Below the pieces are notes generated by a model. The model was given only the letters and a program-made list of their open reading frames with translations, searched no databases and was not told the origin of the DNA. Shown piece after piece: positions 44,227 to 54,060 of a stretch of 64,000 nt of DNA. The DNA is taken from the NCBI GenBank assembly GCA_963780165.1, contig CAWABB010000007.1, forward strand, positions 62,001 to 126,000, written 5' to 3'. How positions within the stretch are numbered: position 1 is the stretch's first letter; every line of letters begins with the position of its first letter. A program made the position numbers and the translations under genes. This DNA comes from CAWABB01 sp963780165. Its GTDB lineage: Bacteria > Bacteroidota > Ignavibacteria > UBA10030 > UBA6906.

Positions 44227-45246
44227 ATGGAATTCCTGATTATCTCTCTGATCAAGATCGTGCTGGTCGTCGGGATCATCCTGACGACCGTCGCGAACCT
44301 CGTGTGGGCGGAACGAAGGGTCAGCGCGTTCATCCAGGACCGGATAGGCCCGAACCGCGTGGGGCCGCTCGGTCTCCTTCAGGCTCCGGCCGACGTCCTC
44401 AAGCTGTTCATCAAGGAAGACATCGTTCCGGTCAGCGCAAACAAGGCGATCCACACGCTCGCGCCGATCATCTCGCTGACGGTCGCGATGAGCACGTTCG
44501 CCGTGATTCCGTTTGGAGATCAGATCTCCCTGTTCGGCAAGGAAATCAAGCTGCTCATCGCCGATGTCAACATCGGGGTGCTGTACATTCTGGCCCTCAC
44601 ATCGCTCGGCGTGTACGGCGTGACGCTCAGCGGGTGGGCCTCCAACAACAAGTACTCGCTCCTGGGCGGCCTGCGGTCGTCCGCCCAGATGATCAGCTAC
44701 GAACTCTCGATGGGTCTCTCGGTCGTCGGCGTCATCATGGTCGCGGGTTCGATGCAGCTCGATGCGATCGTCGAACACCAGGCCGGCCTTGCGTGGAACG
44801 CGTTCCTGACGCCCATCGGGTTCATCACGTTTGTCGTCGCCGCCTTCGCTGAAACCAACCGCCTTCCGTTCGACCTCCCGGAGGCCGAACCTGAACTGGT
44901 CGGCGGCTACCACACGGAATACAGCGGGATGAAGTTTGGCACCTTCTTCCTGGCCGAGTACGCGAACATGATCACGTCGGCGGCACTGATCGTGACCCTG
45001 TTCCTCGGCGGCTGGCAGTTCCCGTTCCTCCAGGATGTCGGACTGTCGCCATTCTGGACGAGCGTGATCCAGATCCTGACCTTCATCGTCAAGGTCTGCG
45101 CGACGCTGTTCTTCTTCATCTGGATCCGCTGGACGATCCCGCGCTTCCGGTACGACCAGCTGATGAACCTCGGATGGAAGGTCATGTTGCCTCTGGCGCT
45201 GCTGAACGTGGTGGTGACCGGGGCATGGTTGCTGATTGTTGGATGA
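44227..45246 (+). CDS. nuoH: NADH-quinone oxidoreductase subunit H
   Basis: 339 residues with eight membrane segments. It contains the characteristic ERRVSAFIQDRIGPNRVGPLGLLQ motif near residues 28-52, part of the quinone-binding chamber, and the FAETNRLPFDLPEAEPELVGGYHTEYSG loop. It links the peripheral and membrane arms of complex I and contributes to proton pumping. It is followed by nuoI with overlapping frames. The rest of complex I (nuoA-F, J-N) is not in this window, so the operon is split or partial. Confidence 0.95.
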   Translation: MEFLIISLIKIVLVVGIILTTVANLVWAERRVSAFIQDRIGPNRVGPLGLLQAPADVLKLFIKEDIVPVSANKAIHTLAPIISLTVAMSTFAVIPFGDQISLFGKEIKLLIADVNIGVLYILALTSLGVYGVTLSGWASNNKYSLLGGLRSSAQMISYELSMGLSVVGVIMVAGSMQLDAIVEHQAGLAWNAFLTPIGFITFVVAAFAETNRLPFDLPEAEPELVGGYHTEYSGMKFGTFFLAEYANMITSAALIVTLFLGGWQFPFLQDVGLSPFWTSVIQILTFIVKVCATLFFFIWIRWTIPRFRYDQLMNLGWKVMLPLALLNVVVTGAWLLIVG

Positions 45247-45265
45247 GCCCGATTCGGAGAATCCT

Positions 45266-45784
45266 GTGACGACGGCGAACACAAACGGAGTCGCGATCAA
45301 ACAGATCAGGCGGAAGGATCTCACCTTCTGGCAGAAGACCTACATCCCCGAGATTGTCAAGGGGATGGTCCTGACCATGCGCCATTTCTTCAGCCCGAAA
45401 TTCACCCGGCAGTACCCGGAAGAGCGGTGGAATCCACCGTCGTCTTTCCGCGGCAGGCCGGTGCTCGTCGAAGAGCAGGGGGTCGAGCGTTGCGTGGCGT
45501 GCGGACTGTGCGCACGCGTCTGTCCCGCACTCGCGATCGAAGTGCAGGCGGCAGAGACGGAGCTCGCCAAGGAACGCTACCCGGTGAAGTTCGAGATCAA
45601 CATGCTGCGTTGCATCTTCTGCGGCTTCTGTGAGGAGGCCTGCCCCGAAGAGGCGATCATCATGAGCGACGAGTACGAACTGGTCTTCACGCGGACCGAA
45701 GACGCAATCTTCGACAAGAGTAAGCTCCTCATGTCCGCCGAGCGGCTGAAGCCGCGACTGGACTTTCTGCACGAATCCCGCTGA
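45266..45784 (+). CDS. nuoI: NADH-quinone oxidoreductase subunit I
   Basis: 172 residues from GTG 45266 (GGAG in front); the frame opens at TTG 45236 inside nuoH. Two [4Fe-4S] motifs are present, CVACGLCARVCP and CIFCGFCEEACP, which carry clusters N6a and N6b between NuoG and the quinone site. The N-terminal amphipathic region (IVKGMVLTMRHFF) is typical. The gene is normal in length and ends the complex I segment. Confidence 0.95.
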   Translation: MTTANTNGVAIKQIRRKDLTFWQKTYIPEIVKGMVLTMRHFFSPKFTRQYPEERWNPPSSFRGRPVLVEEQGVERCVACGLCARVCPALAIEVQAAETELAKERYPVKFEINMLRCIFCGFCEEACPEEAIIMSDEYELVFTRTEDAIFDKSKLLMSAERLKPRLDFLHESR

Positions 45785-45873
45785 ATCCCTGCCCATGCCG
45801 GGGCCAAGCCTCCCGCACGCGGCGCACGCCGTAACCGGGTGGAATTCCGTACGTCTTTTGGTTATTTTGATGT

Positions 45874-47196
45874 ATGGATGCTTTCTGGCTTGAACTGCTC
45901 GGCATTGCCCTCCTGATTCTTCTCGTCGGCTTCTTTTCGGCCGCCGAAGTGGCCGTGCTGTCGTCGCGCAAGAGCCGGATGCGGGAGCTTTTCGAGGAAG
46001 GCAACCGGGCGGCGGGGACGATCCTCGGCTTCCAGACCGAACCCGAGCGGTTCCTGGCCACAATCCACGTCGGCATCGTTTTTTCTCTCCTGTTCGCCGC
46101 CAGCCTGGGCGGTATGGTTGGACTTCAGTATCTCGCCCCTGCACTTGCTTCCAGCACCAATGCCTGGATCCAGGAAGCCAGCAGCTGGCTCTCGCTCGTG
46201 ATCATGGTCGTGGGGATCGGCGTTGTTGTGGTCGTGTTCGGCGAGCTTGTGCCCAAGTCCCTCGCGCTGCGGTTCGCCGAAGCAGTCGCCCTCCGGAGCG
46301 CTCCGGCCCTGACGCTCTTTTCGACGTTTTTCAAGTATCCCGCGAGGATCCTCACCGCGGCGAGCAATCTCTTCCTCCGTCCGTTCCGTGACAGCACCAC
46401 GTTCACGGAGTCGCGAATCTCCGAAGAAGAGTTCAAGCTGATGCTCGAAGAGGGTACGAAGTCGGGCGTGATCGACAAGACTGAACAGCAGCTCATCGAG
46501 AGCATCTTCGAGTTTACCGACACGACGGCCAGGGAGGTCATGATTCCGCGGCCTGACGTGGTGGCGCTCAACATCGAGATGCCCCGCGAAACGATCGTGA
46601 AGATCGTGCTGGAAGAGGGATACTCCCGCATGCCCGTCTATCGCGACACGATCGACAATATCATCGGGGTCGTGTACACGAAGGACCTCCTCGGCCTGCT
46701 CGAGTTCCGCGACCTGATCATCCTGCAGGATATCGTGCGGCCCGCGTATTTTGTGCCCGAGACCAAGAAGATCAGCCAGCTCATGCGTGAATTGCAGGCA
46801 CAGAAAATCCACATCGCAATCGTTATCGATGAGTTCGGCGGGACCGAAGGCATCATCACGATGGAAGATATCGTCGAAGAGATCGTCGGCGAGATCCATG
46901 ACGAATACGACGAAGAGATCCGGGATGTGGAGCAGACGGCGGACGGCTCGTTCCTCGTGAACGCGCGCATCTCCGTCGACGACTTTAACAATCGGTTCCA
47001 TGGCGGCATTCCCGACCACGAAGAGTACGAGACCCTCGGCGGATTCCTGCACAAACAAACCGGTCGTATCCCCGAGTTGAACGAAGAAATCCCCGCTGGT
47101 GCGTTCACGTTCACCATCGTGAAGAAGAGCCAGCGCCGGATCCGCATCGTGCGCGTGCGGCGTGTTCCAAAGCCCGGGGGGGAGGGGGCTGCATGA
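45874..47196 (+). CDS. CNNM/CorC-family membrane protein with CBS domains
   Basis: 440 residues. An N-terminal membrane domain (~1-170, four spans, GFFSAAEVAVLSSRKSRM, VVVVFGELVPKSLALRFAE) is the CNNM/DUF21 transporter module. Two CBS domains follow (~205-325: TAREVMIPRPDVVALN, SRMPVYRDTIDNIIGVVYTKDLL, IAIVIDEFGGTEGIITMEDIVEEIVGEI), then a C-terminal CorC_HlyC domain (VNARISVDDFNNRF...TLGGFLHKQTGRIP). The family takes part in Mg2+/Co2+ export or resistance, though several members remain uncharacterised. It overlaps wecB by four bases (ATGA). Confidence 0.92.
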   Translation: MDAFWLELLGIALLILLVGFFSAAEVAVLSSRKSRMRELFEEGNRAAGTILGFQTEPERFLATIHVGIVFSLLFAASLGGMVGLQYLAPALASSTNAWIQEASSWLSLVIMVVGIGVVVVVFGELVPKSLALRFAEAVALRSAPALTLFSTFFKYPARILTAASNLFLRPFRDSTTFTESRISEEEFKLMLEEGTKSGVIDKTEQQLIESIFEFTDTTAREVMIPRPDVVALNIEMPRETIVKIVLEEGYSRMPVYRDTIDNIIGVVYTKDLLGLLEFRDLIILQDIVRPAYFVPETKKISQLMRELQAQKIHIAIVIDEFGGTEGIITMEDIVEEIVGEIHDEYDEEIRDVEQTADGSFLVNARISVDDFNNRFHGGIPDHEEYETLGGFLHKQTGRIPELNEEIPAGAFTFTIVKKSQRRIRIVRVRRVPKPGGEGAA

Positions 47197-48359
47197 GCAG
47201 CCGGTCAAGCTCCTCCGCGAAACGTCGCCACAAAGTCCTTGTGGTCTTCGGCACGCGTCCCGAAGCCATCAAGCTGGCTCCTCTCGTCCGGGAGATGCGG
47301 CGCCACCGCCAGTTCCGGGTCCATGTGTGCGCGACCGCCCAGCATCGCCAGATGCTCGATCAGGTCCTCCGGCTCTTCGACATCACGCCCGAGTACGATC
47401 TCCATGTGATGCGCCCGGGGCAGTCCCTTGAGGACGTCACCTCCCGGGTCCTCACCGGAATGCGCGAGGTGCTGGCACAGGAGCGGCCCGACATCGTGCT
47501 CGTCCAGGGCGACACCACCACCACCTTCGCCACATCCCTGGCCTGCTACTACCAGCAGACCGCCATCGGACACGTTGAGGCGGGGCTCAGGACCGGGGAC
47601 AAGTACAGCCCGTTCCCCGAAGAGATTAACCGGGTCCTGACATCCCGCCTGGCCGACGTCCACTTTGCCCCGACACCGGACTCCAGAAGCAACCTCGTGC
47701 GAGAGGGCGTAGACCCAAAGTCCGTCCACGTCACCGGGAACACGGTCATTGACGCCCTGCTGCACGTCCGGCGGCGCGTCGTGAAGGCATCCGTGAAGTA
47801 CAAACGGATGTTTCCGGACGTCGATTTCACCAAACGGATCATCCTCGTGACGGGACACAGGCGCGAGAATTTCGGGGAAGGGTTTCGAAGAATATGCGAG
47901 GCAATACGTGAGGTTGCCGACCGAAATCCTGATGTACAAATAGTTTATCCCGTGCATTTAAACCCTAACGTCCAGGCCCCGGTTCGCAAGATTCTCTCGC
48001 GATACCCGAACATCCACCTGCTCGATCCGGTTGACTACGACCCGTTCGTGTTCCTTATGAATGAGAGCCATCTGATCCTGACGGATTCCGGCGGAGTGCA
48101 GGAGGAGGCACCCTCCCTGGGAAAGCCCGTGCTCGTTATGCGGAATCACACGGAACGCCCGGAGGGAGTCAAGGCCGGGACGGTCCGGCTCGTAGGAACG
48201 GATAAGTGGCGCATTGTCCGCGAAATCAGTCGTCTCCTGAATGACCGGAAGCACTACCGCCACATGAGCCGTGCCCATAACCCTTACGGTGATGGGAAAT
48301 CCTGCGCCCGGATTGTCCGAATCCTCAAGAAAACGCTCAATTCCTCCCCTCGTGGCTGA
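47193..48359 (+). CDS. wecB: UDP-N-acetylglucosamine 2-epimerase (non-hydrolysing)
   Basis: 388 residues, GT-B fold. Motifs are FGTRPEAIKLAPLVREM, VQGDTTTTFATSLACYY, HVEAGLRTGDKYSPFPEEINR, TGHRRENFGEGFRRI and LTDSGGVQEEAPSLGKPVLVMRNHTERPEG. It converts UDP-GlcNAc to UDP-ManNAc for cell-surface polysaccharides. The downstream glycosyltransferase genes and flippase fit that role. The start codon overlaps the previous stop (ATGA). Confidence 0.95.
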   Translation: MSSRSSSSAKRRHKVLVVFGTRPEAIKLAPLVREMRRHRQFRVHVCATAQHRQMLDQVLRLFDITPEYDLHVMRPGQSLEDVTSRVLTGMREVLAQERPDIVLVQGDTTTTFATSLACYYQQTAIGHVEAGLRTGDKYSPFPEEINRVLTSRLADVHFAPTPDSRSNLVREGVDPKSVHVTGNTVIDALLHVRRRVVKASVKYKRMFPDVDFTKRIILVTGHRRENFGEGFRRICEAIREVADRNPDVQIVYPVHLNPNVQAPVRKILSRYPNIHLLDPVDYDPFVFLMNESHLILTDSGGVQEEAPSLGKPVLVMRNHTERPEGVKAGTVRLVGTDKWRIVREISRLLNDRKHYRHMSRAHNPYGDGKSCARIVRILKKTLNSSPRG

Positions 48360-48468
48360 GACTCCCGCATCACCGGGTTCGTCCAGGTCGAATCATAGCC
48401 CCCGAAGGTCTTCACCTAACCCGTCGGCTCACAAAGTGGGGGATCCCTTCTCCCCGACGATGATACCT

Positions 48469-49568
48469 ATGCGGATCGGGATTGACATACGGAAGTACAG
48501 TGATTTTGGAATTGGGACATATATCCGGAACCTGCTTGCGGAGTTCGACGGGGATCGAACAAACCAGTGGATCTACTTTGTCTCCCCTGAGCTATCGGCT
48601 TCGATCTCAACGCATTACAGCGGTCAGATGATTGTCAATCGATCGGCCAAATATTCTCCTGGTGAGCTCATTGTCGATGTCGAGCCTCGCAAACACGGCC
48701 GGGTGCGATCATCTTCCACTCTCCACATTACACGTTCCCGTTCGGCCTTGCAGGGAAGGGGATTGTCACGATCCATGACCTCATCCACCTGCGGGTCCCG
48801 AATGTGGTATCTGCACCCAAGCGGACCTACGCCCGGTTCCTGATCGGGCATGCGTGCAGGGCTGCCGATCAGGTGATCGTCGATTCCGAGTTCACAAAAC
48901 AGGATATTCTGAAAGACTTTCGGATTGCTGCGGAGAAGATCAACGTCGTTCACCTCGGAGTGTCGCCCGCGTTCCGCCCTGCCGGCGGTCAAGACCAGGG
49001 GAAGGGAACAATCGAGCGGCTGGGGATCCGACGGCCCTACCTCCTGTACTCGGGAGCCCTGAAACCCCACAAGAATGTAGGACTGCTCCTGCAGGCGTTT
49101 GCACGGCTCACCCGCTCTCACGACATCGATCTCGTGCTCTCGGGGGAACTGCTCGGCGGGAGGCCCGACCTGGTCGCCCTGGCGAAATCTCTTGGCATCA
49201 CCGACCGGCTGGTTTCTGCGGGAATGACGTCCGAGGCCGACGTCGTGGCATTGAATCAACACGCGATGGCGTCAGTTCTCCCATCCTTGTACGAGGGATT
49301 CGGCCTCTCGGCGCTCGAGGCGATGGCCTCCGGTGTTCCGGTCGTGGCGGCCAACGCCACAAGCATCCCGGAAGTCGTGGCCGACGCAGGAGTGCTGTTT
49401 GAGCCTCGTGACGTGGATGACCTTGTAACGGCACTGGATCGAGTTCTGACCGACACGCGCCTCCGCGACGAACTCCGGACACGGGGCCTTGCGAGGGCCG
49501 GCGAGTTCACGTGGAAGCGTTGCGCGCAGAAAACCCTCGATGTTTACCGCGCGGCCATGGCCTCATGA
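48469..49568 (+). CDS. Family-4 glycosyltransferase, single frameshift
   Basis: ATG 48469 (MRIGIDIRKYSDFGIGTYIRNLL) opens the N-terminal acceptor domain. Around 48700 one base appears missing. After it the frame reads IIFHSPHYTFPFGLAGKGIVTIHDLIHL, then the donor domain: LLYSGALKPHKNVGLLLQAFA, LPSLYEGFGLSALEAMASGVPVVAANATSIPEVV, the E-x7-E retaining motif. Joined length is ~366 residues, normal for GT4. It likely adds sugars in a surface polysaccharide pathway together with wecB and the flippase. The frameshift could be an assembly error. Confidence 0.85.
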
Positions 49569-50170
49569 CTGCCGATCGGTACCATAGCCAGATGCGTATC
49601 GGAGTATTTGGAGGCAGCTTCGATCCACCGCACAACGGGCACATTGGGATCGCCACGCACGCCGCCAGGCAGCTCGGGCTCGACCGGACGATCCTGATCC
49701 CGTCCGCCGTTCCGCCGCACAAGCTGGATCGCGATCTCTCGTCTCCGGAGGATCGGTTGGCGATGTGCGAGCTCGCGGTTGCCGATGTCCCGGGGCTCAG
49801 CGTCTCCGACGTTGAGTTACGGAGGGAGGGGGTCTCGTACACGGTTGATACCCTTCTGGAACTGCGCGGGATGTACCCCGGGAGCGAGCTGTTCATGCTG
49901 ATCGGGATGGACAATTACCACGAATTCCATCTTTGGCGAGATCCGGACCGGATCCTCGAGCTCGCAACGGTGATAGTCATGGACAGGCCGGGGTATCGCA
50001 CGCGCGGTATCGAGCCCGGCGCTGGATCGCGCATCAGGAGGGTGGAGGTACCGCAGATCGACGTCTCCTCGACTCAGATTCGCAGACTTGTGAGCAACGG
50101 CGAGCCGATATCAGGCCTTGTGCCTCGAGCCGTCGAGGAATACATTGACGCGCACCGTCTGTACCGGTGA
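49565..50170 (+). CDS. nadD: Nicotinate-nucleotide adenylyltransferase
   Basis: 201 residues from ATG 49565, overlapping the glycosyltransferase stop (ATGA); ATG 49592 is the other possible start. The nucleotidyltransferase motif GVFGGSFDPPHNGHIGIA is intact (the G-G-S-F-D-P-x-H-x-G-H signature), as are LIPSAVPPHK, LLIGMDNYHEF and the C-terminal VSSTQIRRLV (ISSTxIR) motif. It makes NaAD from NaMN and ATP in NAD synthesis. Confidence 0.95.
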   Translation: MTADRYHSQMRIGVFGGSFDPPHNGHIGIATHAARQLGLDRTILIPSAVPPHKLDRDLSSPEDRLAMCELAVADVPGLSVSDVELRREGVSYTVDTLLELRGMYPGSELFMLIGMDNYHEFHLWRDPDRILELATVIVMDRPGYRTRGIEPGAGSRIRRVEVPQIDVSSTQIRRLVSNGEPISGLVPRAVEEYIDAHRLYR

Positions 50171-50240
50171 TCCACCGTGATTGGAACATTGTTGCGAGTA
50201 GCATAAGCGAATCTGCCCATTATGTCGGGCGACCTGACAC

Positions 50241-51477
50241 ATGACACCGTCTGAGCGGATGCGCATATACTTCTTCTCGCCAGTCCCCTGGGAGTTTCTG
50301 CGCCAGCGGTCCCAGCACCTGGCGGACCAGTTCCGCTCGCTCGGCGTGCCGGTGACGTTCATTGAATCCACCAGCATCCGGGGAGCGCTCGCAAAGGGGT
50401 TCGTCTCCTTCTTCTTCGCCGCGTTCCGGTCGCTCTACTGGCTCGTCAGATCGCTCCTCTGGATTGAAGGCGCAAGGAGCTCCGCACGGGCCGGGGCGCC
50501 TGGAGTCGCACGCCCTTCATTCGAAATCCTCACGCCCCCGATCACGCTTCCGCTGAATCGGTTCGACTCTCCGCTCGTCGAGAGACTCAACGCGCGGATC
50601 CATCGTCGCTTCCTCTGGAAAAAGGTCCTCGGGGGGATGCCGGCTGGTGAAACATCCGTCGCGTTCGTTGAGCAGCTCCCCTGGGCGCCCGCGATCCGGA
50701 GGGGGGACTTTGACCGTCTCTACGTCGATTTCCTTGATGACGTCACGGTCTATGCCGGCAAGAGCTCGCCGGAGCGGTTTGTAGGATTCCTGCGGCAGCT
50801 TGCTCCCATGGCGAGTGCCGCATTCGTGACGGCGGAAAAGCTGGAGCCGATGCTCAGAGGATACGGCTACACATGCCCGATGGTCAGGGTGCCGAATGGA
50901 GTCGACCACGAATGGTTCGCCAGGACGGCGGAAGGTCGACCGTGTTATCGAGGACCTGGCCCGTATTCCACGACCCCGTGCAGGGTATGTCGGCGCGGTG
51001 TACCGCTGGATCGACTTCCCGCTTGTGGCTGCCGCGGCCAGGGCCAACCCGGACGTGTCGTTTATCTTCATCGGGCCTTACGACGATGCCGCAAACCTCG
51101 AGCGCCTGAGAGTTGCGCCCAACATCTACTGGCTCCCGGCGAAGCCGTATGCGGACATGCCTCTCTGCATCCGGGAATTCGACGCCTGCCTCATCCCGTT
51201 TGCGGCGGGGGAAGTGGCTGAAACCACCAATCCGGTGAAACTCTTCGAGTACTTCTCTCTGGGCAAGCCGGTACTCACGACGCCCATGGCGGAGCTGCAG
51301 AAGTACCGTGATCTGCTCTACATCGTGAAGGGACCCGAGGACTTCAGCAGGGCAATCAAGCAGGCCCTTGAAGAAAACGATCCCCGCACGATCGACGCGC
51401 GCAAAGAAGTGGCGCGCGCTCACTCCTGGCGTGCCCATGCATCCACTATCCTCGAAGTCATGAAAGCAGGGCAATAG
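50241..51477 (+). CDS. Glycosyltransferase (GT-B, TuaH-like), single frameshift
   Basis: ATG 50241; ATG 50259 is an alternative. The N-terminal frame has FFSPVPWEFLRQRSQHLADQFRSLG, the opening of GT-B enzymes that resemble teichuronic-acid glycosyltransferase TuaH, and YVDFLDDVTVYAG...VRVPNGVDHEWF. Between about 50925 and 50935 one extra base shifts the frame. The C-terminal frame continues VIEDLARIPRPRAGYVGAVYRW, FIFIGPYDD, LIPFAAGEVAETTNPVKLFEYFSLGKPVLTTPM. Joined length is ~412. It belongs with the polysaccharide genes around it. Confidence 0.83.
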
Positions 51478-51484
51478 CCACGCA

Positions 51485-52813
51485 ATGCGACAGTTACAGG
51501 AACGCGCATACGCGTTGTATGAGAAAGCGCTCAAATCGCCGACGCTCCTGAATACCGTCTGGCTGGGAGGAGGTTCGGCGGTCAATGCTCTCGTGGGAGC
51601 GCTGACGTACGCGCTTTACGCTCGCCTGCTGGGAGTGGACGATTTTGGAGTGTTGACGCTTCTGATATCGCTCACAACGATGCTCACGGGGCTGGCTGAC
51701 CTTGGCGTCGGAGGGGCGCTCATCAGGTTCATTCCGGAGAAACTTTCGAAAGGGGACAGGGACGGGCTGGACAACGTTCTGGCTTATGCCCTCAAGGCGA
51801 AGACGGCGCTTGTCGTGACGATCATTGCGGTGTCGGTAGTTCTGGCAGCGCCTCTGGTCGGCGTGGTGTTTGGCCACCTGTCCGGACGTGCAGTCGATCT
51901 CTTTCTCGTGATGCTCATCGCGGTGACGGCGAATGCCGCGCTGGACTTCTTCCGATACCTGTACTACGGGCATCGTGAGTTCAGGAAGCATTCACTCGTG
52001 GCGGTCGTTCCCGCGGCATCGAAGCTGCTGTTGGCCATTACGATCGCTCTGATTGCAGGAAGCGTTGACCTTGGAACGATCGTTCTCATCGAGATCGTGA
52101 GCGCGGTGGCGGGCTTTATCGCCGCCTACCTGTTCTCTCCGTACAGGGGCTTCCGGTGGCATGCAGTTGACACAGAGCTACGGAAGGAGATGTTCAACTT
52201 CGGGAAGTGGTGGGCCCTGCACGGTGTGCTCACCGTACTCGCGGCGAGGGTGGATGTGTTCTTCCTTGGCGGACTGGGGAATGCGCGTGCGCTCGGACTG
52301 TACGGGGCCGCTGTCAAGATCGCGGCGGTCCTGACAATGATGAGTCAGTCGTTCCTCACGGCGCTCCTGCCCGAAGTCTCCGCCGATCCGGCGCCGGAGG
52401 CGGTGGAGCGCAAGAAGCGAAAGGCGTGGCTGCTTGTAGGGCTGTTTGTTGCGGGGCTGGGGGTGGTGATGGTACTCAGTCCGGTCGTGATTCGCGTTCT
52501 GTTCGGACGTGAGTTTGAGGAGAGCGCCGGGCTGCTGAGGATGATGTGTGCTGGTGTGATGCTGGTGGTGCTTTCCTATCCGTTCCAGGCATCGCTGTTT
52601 GCTGCCAGCAAGTCGGCCGCTTTCTCGGTCGGGTCCGGTCTATCACTTGCGACGATGGCAGCCGGCTCGTTGCTGCTCATTCCTACCATGGGGGCCTGGG
52701 GCGCCTCGATCGCCTACGTGGCCAGCAGCGCCGTTGTGTTGCTCGTGTACGCCTTCTTTGTTGGCCGACAGACCGGACCGCCTACCGTGAGCCCGCCGGA
52801 CGCAGCTTCCTGA
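51485..52813 (+). CDS. Polysaccharide (O-antigen-type) flippase
   Basis: 442 residues with about 12-14 membrane segments in the MATE/MVF-like pattern. The N-terminus LGGGSAVNALVGALTYALYARLLGVDDFGVLTLLISL and the paired helices in the second half fit Wzx-type transporters that flip lipid-linked sugars. It starts 8 bases after the upstream glycosyltransferase. The exact glycan is not determinable. A polymerase or ligase is not seen in the window. Confidence 0.87.
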   Translation: MRQLQERAYALYEKALKSPTLLNTVWLGGGSAVNALVGALTYALYARLLGVDDFGVLTLLISLTTMLTGLADLGVGGALIRFIPEKLSKGDRDGLDNVLAYALKAKTALVVTIIAVSVVLAAPLVGVVFGHLSGRAVDLFLVMLIAVTANAALDFFRYLYYGHREFRKHSLVAVVPAASKLLLAITIALIAGSVDLGTIVLIEIVSAVAGFIAAYLFSPYRGFRWHAVDTELRKEMFNFGKWWALHGVLTVLAARVDVFFLGGLGNARALGLYGAAVKIAAVLTMMSQSFLTALLPEVSADPAPEAVERKKRKAWLLVGLFVAGLGVVMVLSPVVIRVLFGREFEESAGLLRMMCAGVMLVVLSYPFQASLFAASKSAAFSVGSGLSLATMAAGSLLLIPTMGAWGASIAYVASSAVVLLVYAFFVGRQTGPPTVSPPDAAS

Positions 52814-52888
52814 GTTCCTTGCGATTCTCCTGCCCTGGAGGTCAGATGCGTCTCCGATCGTCGACCGCCTCTTCGGTCCCCGCCAGCG

Positions 52889-53656
52889 TCAGGCGTTCGC
52901 GGCGGCTTTCTTCATGACGGAGACCTTCATATACCCGCCGAAGTGCTTTGTCATCCACGCATTGAGCGTGGGCCTGCTTCGGAAGAAATCCTTCACGGCA
53001 ATTCCGCGGCTGAGGAAGTAGGTAAACTGAATGTCAAATCCGGCGTTGAACTCCTTTGTGAGCCGGGTGTGGAGCCGGTCCGCGTGAGGCTGCAGGGTCT
53101 TGATCGGGATTTCCCGTCCGTAGGGCCATTTCCCGGTACGTTCGAGCAGGTACTTTGCGAGCCGATAGATCCGCCCCTCGTGTGAAGGGTTGAATGTGAT
53201 CAACGTCCCCCCGGGTTTCAGGACACGGAGCATTTCGCGCAGCATGCGCACCTGATCCTCGAAAAGGAAATGCTCGATGACGCCGGAATTCCAGACGACG
53301 TCGAACGAGGAGTCGGGCAGCGGCATCTCGAACGCGCTGGCGAGCACGAACGTCGCTCCCTGCCCATTGCGGGCATAGATGCCTTTGCTCAGGTCGATTG
53401 CGGCCTGGGAGTTGTCGAGAAGTGTGACGCGTGCCCCCCGGCGTGCGAGGGCGAGCGATATCCTGCCGCTTCCCGAGCCGACCTCGAGGAAGCTCGCGCC
53501 GGGGATGCGCGGGATCTCCTGCTCGAAGAGGCGGAGGATGTCCGAGCCCGTGTCGTCGATCTCGCCGAGATCTGTCTGGTCGGTCCAGAACCGGTCAAAT
53601 GTGGAACGGACATTCTCTTCATCGGTATGGCTGGGGGAGGGTTGGCTGTTCGTCAT
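52889..53656 (-). CDS. SAM-dependent methyltransferase
   Basis: 255 residues from ATG 53656, chosen to remove a Ser/Pro-rich, improbable N-terminal extension of the open frame. Class I Rossmann motifs: FLEVGSGSGRISLALARRGARVTLLDNS (motif I and post-I), DSSFDVVWNSGVIEHF (motif II), LRVLKPGGTLITFNPS (motif III). It probably methylates a small molecule or glycan; its placement beside polysaccharide genes, on the opposite strand and converging on the flippase, hints at a surface role only. Confidence 0.85.
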   Translation of the reverse strand: MTNSQPSPSHTDEENVRSTFDRFWTDQTDLGEIDDTGSDILRLFEQEIPRIPGASFLEVGSGSGRISLALARRGARVTLLDNSQAAIDLSKGIYARNGQGATFVLASAFEMPLPDSSFDVVWNSGVIEHFLFEDQVRMLREMLRVLKPGGTLITFNPSHEGRIYRLAKYLLERTGKWPYGREIPIKTLQPHADRLHTRLTKEFNAGFDIQFTYFLSRGIAVKDFFRSRPTLNAWMTKHFGGYMKVSVMKKAAANA

Positions 53657-53834
53657 CGTAGAGGCAGGGCTCGGAATTGGGATTTGCAGTGATCTCCGTG
53701 TAAATGTATGGAGAAGGAATGTCCGTGGCAACAATAGTATTGCCTTCTCCGCATGATACGCGTATCTTATACATTCAAACGGCTGGCAAACGGTTGAGAC
53801 GTGTGGTTTGTCCCTGGCCAGTCGGTGATTGTCC

Positions 53835-53909
53835 GCCCTCGTAGCTCAGTATGGACAGAGCGACGGTTTCCTAAACCGCAGGTCGGCAGTTCGAATCTGC
53901 CCGAGGGCA
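53835..53909 (+). tRNA. tRNA-Arg(CCT)
   Basis: 75 bases. Acceptor stem GCCCTCG/CGAGGGC, discriminator A, D-arm GCTCAGTATGGACAGAGC, anticodon loop TTCCTAA (anticodon CCT) on a CGGT/ACCG stem, T-loop TTCGAAT. CCA is not encoded. A degenerate copy lies 1.1 kb downstream. Confidence 0.93.
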
Positions 53910-54060
53910 CGATGTTCCCTGCGTTTTCCGCTTGAACCCACTCGATCCTGACGATCCAGGTGCCATATTGTTCTGGGACCGCGAGGAGAGTAGAACCGTC
54001 AACGATCGGGTCTTGCGCCACTGTTGCGCGAATTCACACATGGCATTTGCCGGAGGACTT

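Noticed and set aside
44140..45324. 394-residue open frame on the minus strand
   Set aside because: Antisense to nuoH, with Asp/Arg/His-rich low-complexity composition typical of a shadow frame.
45862..47208. 448-residue open frame on the minus strand
   Set aside because: Antisense shadow of the CNNM/CBS gene, whose membrane and CBS motifs are clear.
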